Assembly: GCA_045580775.1 (NCBI GenBank)
Contig: JAZNOK010000128.1
Span: forward strand, 1-25,591
DNA length: 25,591 nt
From: JAZMZS01 sp045580775
GTDB lineage: Bacteria; Bacillota; Clostridia; Oscillospirales; CAG-272
Direction of reading: 5' to 3'
Below the pieces are notes generated by a model. The model was not told where the DNA came from, did no database searches, and saw nothing but the letters and a program-made list of their open reading frames with translations. This document shows positions 23,954 to 25,591 of this stretch, one piece after another; within the stretch, counting starts at the first letter, position 1; every line of letters begins with the position of its first letter. Both the position numbers and the translations under genes were made by a program.

Positions 23954-25465
23954 ATGAAGAAATCAACGGCTTACACAGACAGACATTTTATAATTTCCGA
24001 TATTGACCGCCGTATATACGGTTCGTTTGCGGAGCACATGGGAAGATGCATATATGAGGGTATTTATCAGCCGGGCAATAAGCACGCTGATGAAAACGGC
24101 ATCAGACGTGACGTTCTCGACCTTGTAAAGAAGCAGGGAATATCCGTGGTCAGATATCCGGGCGGAAACTTTGTTTCGGCATATCACTGGGAGAATACAG
24201 TAGGACCGAGATCAGAGAGAAAGACTATGATCGAGCCTGCTTGGAAGAATATAGACTCAAATGAATTTGGTCTCAACGAGTTTATGGATTGGGCAAAGCT
24301 CGCTGATATTGAGCCTATGATGGCTATCAACCTCGGTACAAGAGGAGTTGATGCTGCAATTCATCTGCTCGAGTACTGCAACCACCCATCCGGCACATAT
24401 TATTCGGATCTCCGCCGTCAGCACGGATATGAAAAACCGCACAACATCAAGCTTTGGTGCCTTGGAAACGAGATGGACGGTCCTTGGCAGATAGGACACA
24501 AGCCTGCTGACGAGTACGGAAGACTTGCGTGGCAGGCGGGCAAGGTAATGAAGATGATAGATCCTGAGCTTGAGCTCGCTGTATGCGGTTCAGCCGGTGC
24601 GTCACTTCCCACCTTCGGATCATGGGATGCGACAGTTGTAGAGAATACATACGATATATGTGATTATGTTTCTCTCCATGCTTATTACGACAACAAGAAC
24701 AAGACCGCTGATGATACACGTACATTCTTTGGTTCTGCTGTGGCATTTGAACGTCAGATAGAGGATGTTATCGCATGCTGTGATTACGTCAGAGCAAAGC
24801 TCAAGAAAAAGAAAAAGATAAACATCTCCATCGACGAGTGGAACGTTGTTTACCGTCCTCACGGTAAGGTCCCTCAGGAAGATTGGACTCAGGCTCCTCA
24901 CCAGATAGAGGATACTTATTGCATGGAGGACGTTATCGTAGTAGGAAACTGCCTTATTTCCATGCTCAAGCACGCCGATAGAGTAAAGATCGGCTGCCAG
25001 GCACAGCTGGTAAATGTAATCTCACCCATAATGACAAGCGATGACAGTGCATGGGCACAGACGATATACTATCCGTTTGCTCACTGTGCAGAGTACGGAC
25101 AGGGAAAATCCGTCAAGGTCATCTTCGACTGCGGCACCTATGAGACAAAGAAACACGGAGATGTTCCTTATCTCGACGGGGCACTTGTTGAAAATGAAGA
25201 AAAAGAGCAGTTGACTCTCTTTGTTGTTAACCGTGATCTTGATGATGCTCATACTCTCGATATTGATCTGCGTCAGTATGAGGGCTACGAGGTAGCAAAG
25301 CATATCGTAGTTAACCACGATGATCTGAGGGCTGTCAATACTGAGGCTGATCCGTTTAACGTGGCTCCCCGCGAAAACGGCGTTTCGGCATTGAAGGAAG
25401 GCAAGCTCGAGGCTGTACTGGAGCCTCATTCATGGAACGTTATTGTGATGAAAAAACACAAATAA
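23954..25465 (+). CDS. GH51 alpha-L-arabinofuranosidase, cassette B
   Basis: AAAGGTGA (23941-23948) lies 5 nt before ATG 23954, which gives 503 aa, exactly the length of the cassette A copy. The frame is open further upstream but without a ribosome site. The catalytic acid/base is Glu173 (GNEMDG) and the nucleophile Glu295 (SIDEWNVVY). There is no signal peptide, so it is cytoplasmic. Long stretches are nearly identical to copy A at the DNA level, while others, such as the region near residues 250-266, differ strongly. It should release L-arabinose from short arabino-oligosaccharides. Confidence 0.95.
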   Translation: MKKSTAYTDRHFIISDIDRRIYGSFAEHMGRCIYEGIYQPGNKHADENGIRRDVLDLVKKQGISVVRYPGGNFVSAYHWENTVGPRSERKTMIEPAWKNIDSNEFGLNEFMDWAKLADIEPMMAINLGTRGVDAAIHLLEYCNHPSGTYYSDLRRQHGYEKPHNIKLWCLGNEMDGPWQIGHKPADEYGRLAWQAGKVMKMIDPELELAVCGSAGASLPTFGSWDATVVENTYDICDYVSLHAYYDNKNKTADDTRTFFGSAVAFERQIEDVIACCDYVRAKLKKKKKINISIDEWNVVYRPHGKVPQEDWTQAPHQIEDTYCMEDVIVVGNCLISMLKHADRVKIGCQAQLVNVISPIMTSDDSAWAQTIYYPFAHCAEYGQGKSVKVIFDCGTYETKKHGDVPYLDGALVENEEKEQLTLFVVNRDLDDAHTLDIDLRQYEGYEVAKHIVVNHDDLRAVNTEADPFNVAPRENGVSALKEGKLEAVLEPHSWNVIVMKKHK

Positions 25466-25492
25466 TATTTATAAAAAACAGGAGGAATCACT

Positions 25493-25591
25493 ATGAATAA
25501 CGCAAAGAAACTCGTTTCGTTACTGCTGTTACTTTGTCTGTCGCTTCCGCTTTTTGTTGCTTGTGCTAAAGAGCCGGCTGAGACAAAGGAT
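25493..25591 (+). CDS. Solute-binding lipoprotein, cassette B (5' part only, cut by window end)
   Basis: AGGAGG (25480-25485) lies 7 nt before ATG 25493. The 33 visible codons read MNNAKKLVSLLLLL and onward, with lipobox FVAC (Cys24) followed by an acidic linker. Its start is very like the cassette A binding protein (MKNSRKLIALLLLV, LASC), and its position 28 nt after GH51 is the same. It is therefore the fourth gene of the duplicated cassette. The frame is open to the last base of the window. Confidence 0.85.
   Translation, partial: MNNAKKLVSLLLLLCLSLPLFVACAKEPAETKD

Noticed and set aside
15853..25591. Duplication caused by an insertion sequence or integrative element
   Set aside because: No transposase, integrase, terminal inverted repeats or target-site duplications were seen at the cassette borders.
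1..25591. CRISPR arrays, tRNA or rRNA genes
   Set aside because: No regularly spaced short repeats, and no tRNA-like or rRNA-like sequence was recognised by eye in the gaps.

Overview
The window looks like chromosomal DNA of a spore-forming Clostridia-type Bacillota (Firmicutes), probably a plant-fibre degrader from a gut or similar habitat. The reasons are a full-length spoIVA sporulation gene, many Gram-positive lipoproteins with clear lipoboxes, strong GGAGG-type ribosome sites, sigma-A promoters close to TTGACA-17-TATAAT, a dockerin-tailed leucine-rich-repeat protein, and moderate base composition. I cannot name the genus.

Layout. (1) 51-1160 (-) is a regulator with a sugar-binding-protein-like sensor and a C-terminal HTH. 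It is divergent from (2) 1351-4497 (+), a large cytoplasmic DUF5107-TPR protein; two consensus promoters lie between them. (3) 4705-9632 (+) is a likely operon: a sialidase-fold (GH93-like) lipoprotein with a CBM9-like tail, followed by two paralogous solute-binding lipoproteins. A perfect 16-bp hairpin (9655-9689) separates this from (4) 9716-11593, a second GH93-like/CBM9 lipoprotein. (5) 11735-14035 is a secreted BspA-like LRR protein ending in a type I dockerin. (6) 14156-15634 is spoIVA, with a sigma-E-like promoter and its own terminator. (7) 15853-21301 is cassette A: AraC regulator, ricin-like+GH43 lipoprotein, GH51 arabinofuranosidase, solute-binding lipoprotein. (8) 21558-25591 is cassette B, a tandem diverged copy with the same gene order, cut by the window edge inside its fourth gene.

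Inferred function: an arabinan / arabino-oligosaccharide utilisation locus. Surface lipoproteins (GH93-like and GH43-like) would bind or cut arabinan outside the cell. Solute-binding lipoproteins would capture the oligosaccharides and deliver them to ABC permeases that are not in this window. GH51 enzymes, which have no signal peptide, would release L-arabinose inside the cell. The DUF5107-TPR protein is also cytoplasmic and its role is unknown. Control appears to be by one local regulator for the left part and one AraC protein per duplicated cassette.

The most unusual points are: the tandem four-gene duplication with patches of near-identical DNA; loss of the canonical general-base Asp (now Cys) in both GH43 copies, while the other two catalytic residues remain; GH93-like Glu pairs in two proteins that would normally be labelled sialidases; a shared TGTG-N7-CACA dyad over the -10 boxes of both cassettes; the large perfect hairpin at 9655; and a sporulation gene lying inside a sugar locus. 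No tRNA, rRNA, CRISPR array or insertion sequence was seen. No gene-free stretch exceeds 300 bases.
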